This document shows, piece by piece, positions 47,428 to 47,554 of a stretch of 47,554 nt of DNA. Position 1 is the stretch's first letter. The number at the start of each line of letters is the position of its first letter. The notes under the pieces are model-generated. The model worked only from the letters and a program-made list of their open reading frames with translations. It was not told the origin of the DNA and made no database searches. The stretch covers positions 1 through 47,554 of the forward strand of contig CADECW010000053.1 in assembly GCA_902825855.1 (NCBI GenBank). Reading direction: 5' to 3'. This DNA is from an uncultured Rhodospirillales bacterium. Its GTDB lineage: Bacteria > Pseudomonadota > Alphaproteobacteria > Reyranellales > Reyranellaceae. The position numbers and the translations under genes were made by a program.

Positions 47428-47548
47428 CGTCATCCCGACCGGAGCCGAGCGAAGCGAGGCGAAGTGGAGGGACCTTTTCAGTGGCTGCGTCGACAAGAAG
47501 AGGTCCCTCGACTGCGCCGCCCTTCGGGCGACTTCGCTCGGGATGACG
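47428..47548. repeat. Dispersed composite palindromic repeat, copy B (inverted relative to copy A)
   Basis: A 121-bp element with the same ends CGTCATCCCGA (47428-47438) and TCGGGATGACG (47538-47548). Its reverse complement matches copy A (5326-5446) almost base for base, differing mainly in the central segment. Because the outer and inner arms are themselves inverted, each copy could fold on itself. The two copies face opposite ways, 42 kb apart. Confidence 0.85.
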
Positions 47549-47554
47549 GGAAAT

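Overview
The window is a gene-dense, GC-rich stretch that reads as the chromosome of an alphaproteobacterium, probably a metabolically versatile soil or water organism of the Reyranella/Rhodospirillales/Bradyrhizobium type. This placement is inferred from gene content: three orphan tripartite-tricarboxylate (Bug/TctC) binding proteins, two CaiB/BaiF CoA-transferases, a TauD-type oxygenase, an amidohydrolase, a YejABEF importer and an RND efflux operon. No rRNA, tRNA or phylogenetic marker was available to confirm it.

Layout. Positions 1-2000 hold the 3' end of a macrodomain ADP-ribosyl hydrolase facing a complete DarT/DarG DNA ADP-ribosylation toxin-antitoxin pair, with base composition visibly richer in A/T than the flanks. 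Positions 2.0-5.3 kb hold a DUF924 protein, an M20 peptidase and a sulfatase/phosphonate-monoesterase. Positions 5.3-12.8 kb start with a dispersed palindromic repeat and a duplicated palindromic operator. Then come an MddA-like membrane methyltransferase, a TetR regulator, an alpha/beta-hydrolase-glycosyltransferase fusion, a universal stress protein, a rhodanese and an Orn/Lys/Arg decarboxylase. Positions 12.8-21.6 kb are mixed catabolic and housekeeping genes. Positions 21.6-30.3 kb are a long minus-strand run: two Bug receptors, yejA-yejB-yejE-yejF and a GhrA-like dehydrogenase.

Positions 30.4-32.6 kb hold the most interesting locus. It is a GrdB/PrdB-family reductase gene interrupted by one in-frame TGA in a U-x-x-C motif, followed at the right distance by a perfect 7-bp stem with a 5-nt loop carrying G at its second position. 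I read it as a selenoprotein with a bacterial SECIS element, followed by a CoA-transferase. Positions 32.6-34.7 kb are thiC under a TPP riboswitch whose predicted expression platform is a hairpin hiding the ribosome-binding site. Positions 34.8-35.6 kb encode a 2-keto-pentenoate hydratase-like enzyme. Positions 35.9-45.2 kb are a complete MdtABC-type efflux operon (adaptor, two RND pumps, outer-membrane lipoprotein). After these come dinB, an aldo/keto reductase and a second copy of the dispersed repeat, in inverted orientation relative to the first.

Coordinates and reading frames were read by eye and from translation. Family calls rest on recognised motifs; no database search, RNA folding program or statistics were run.
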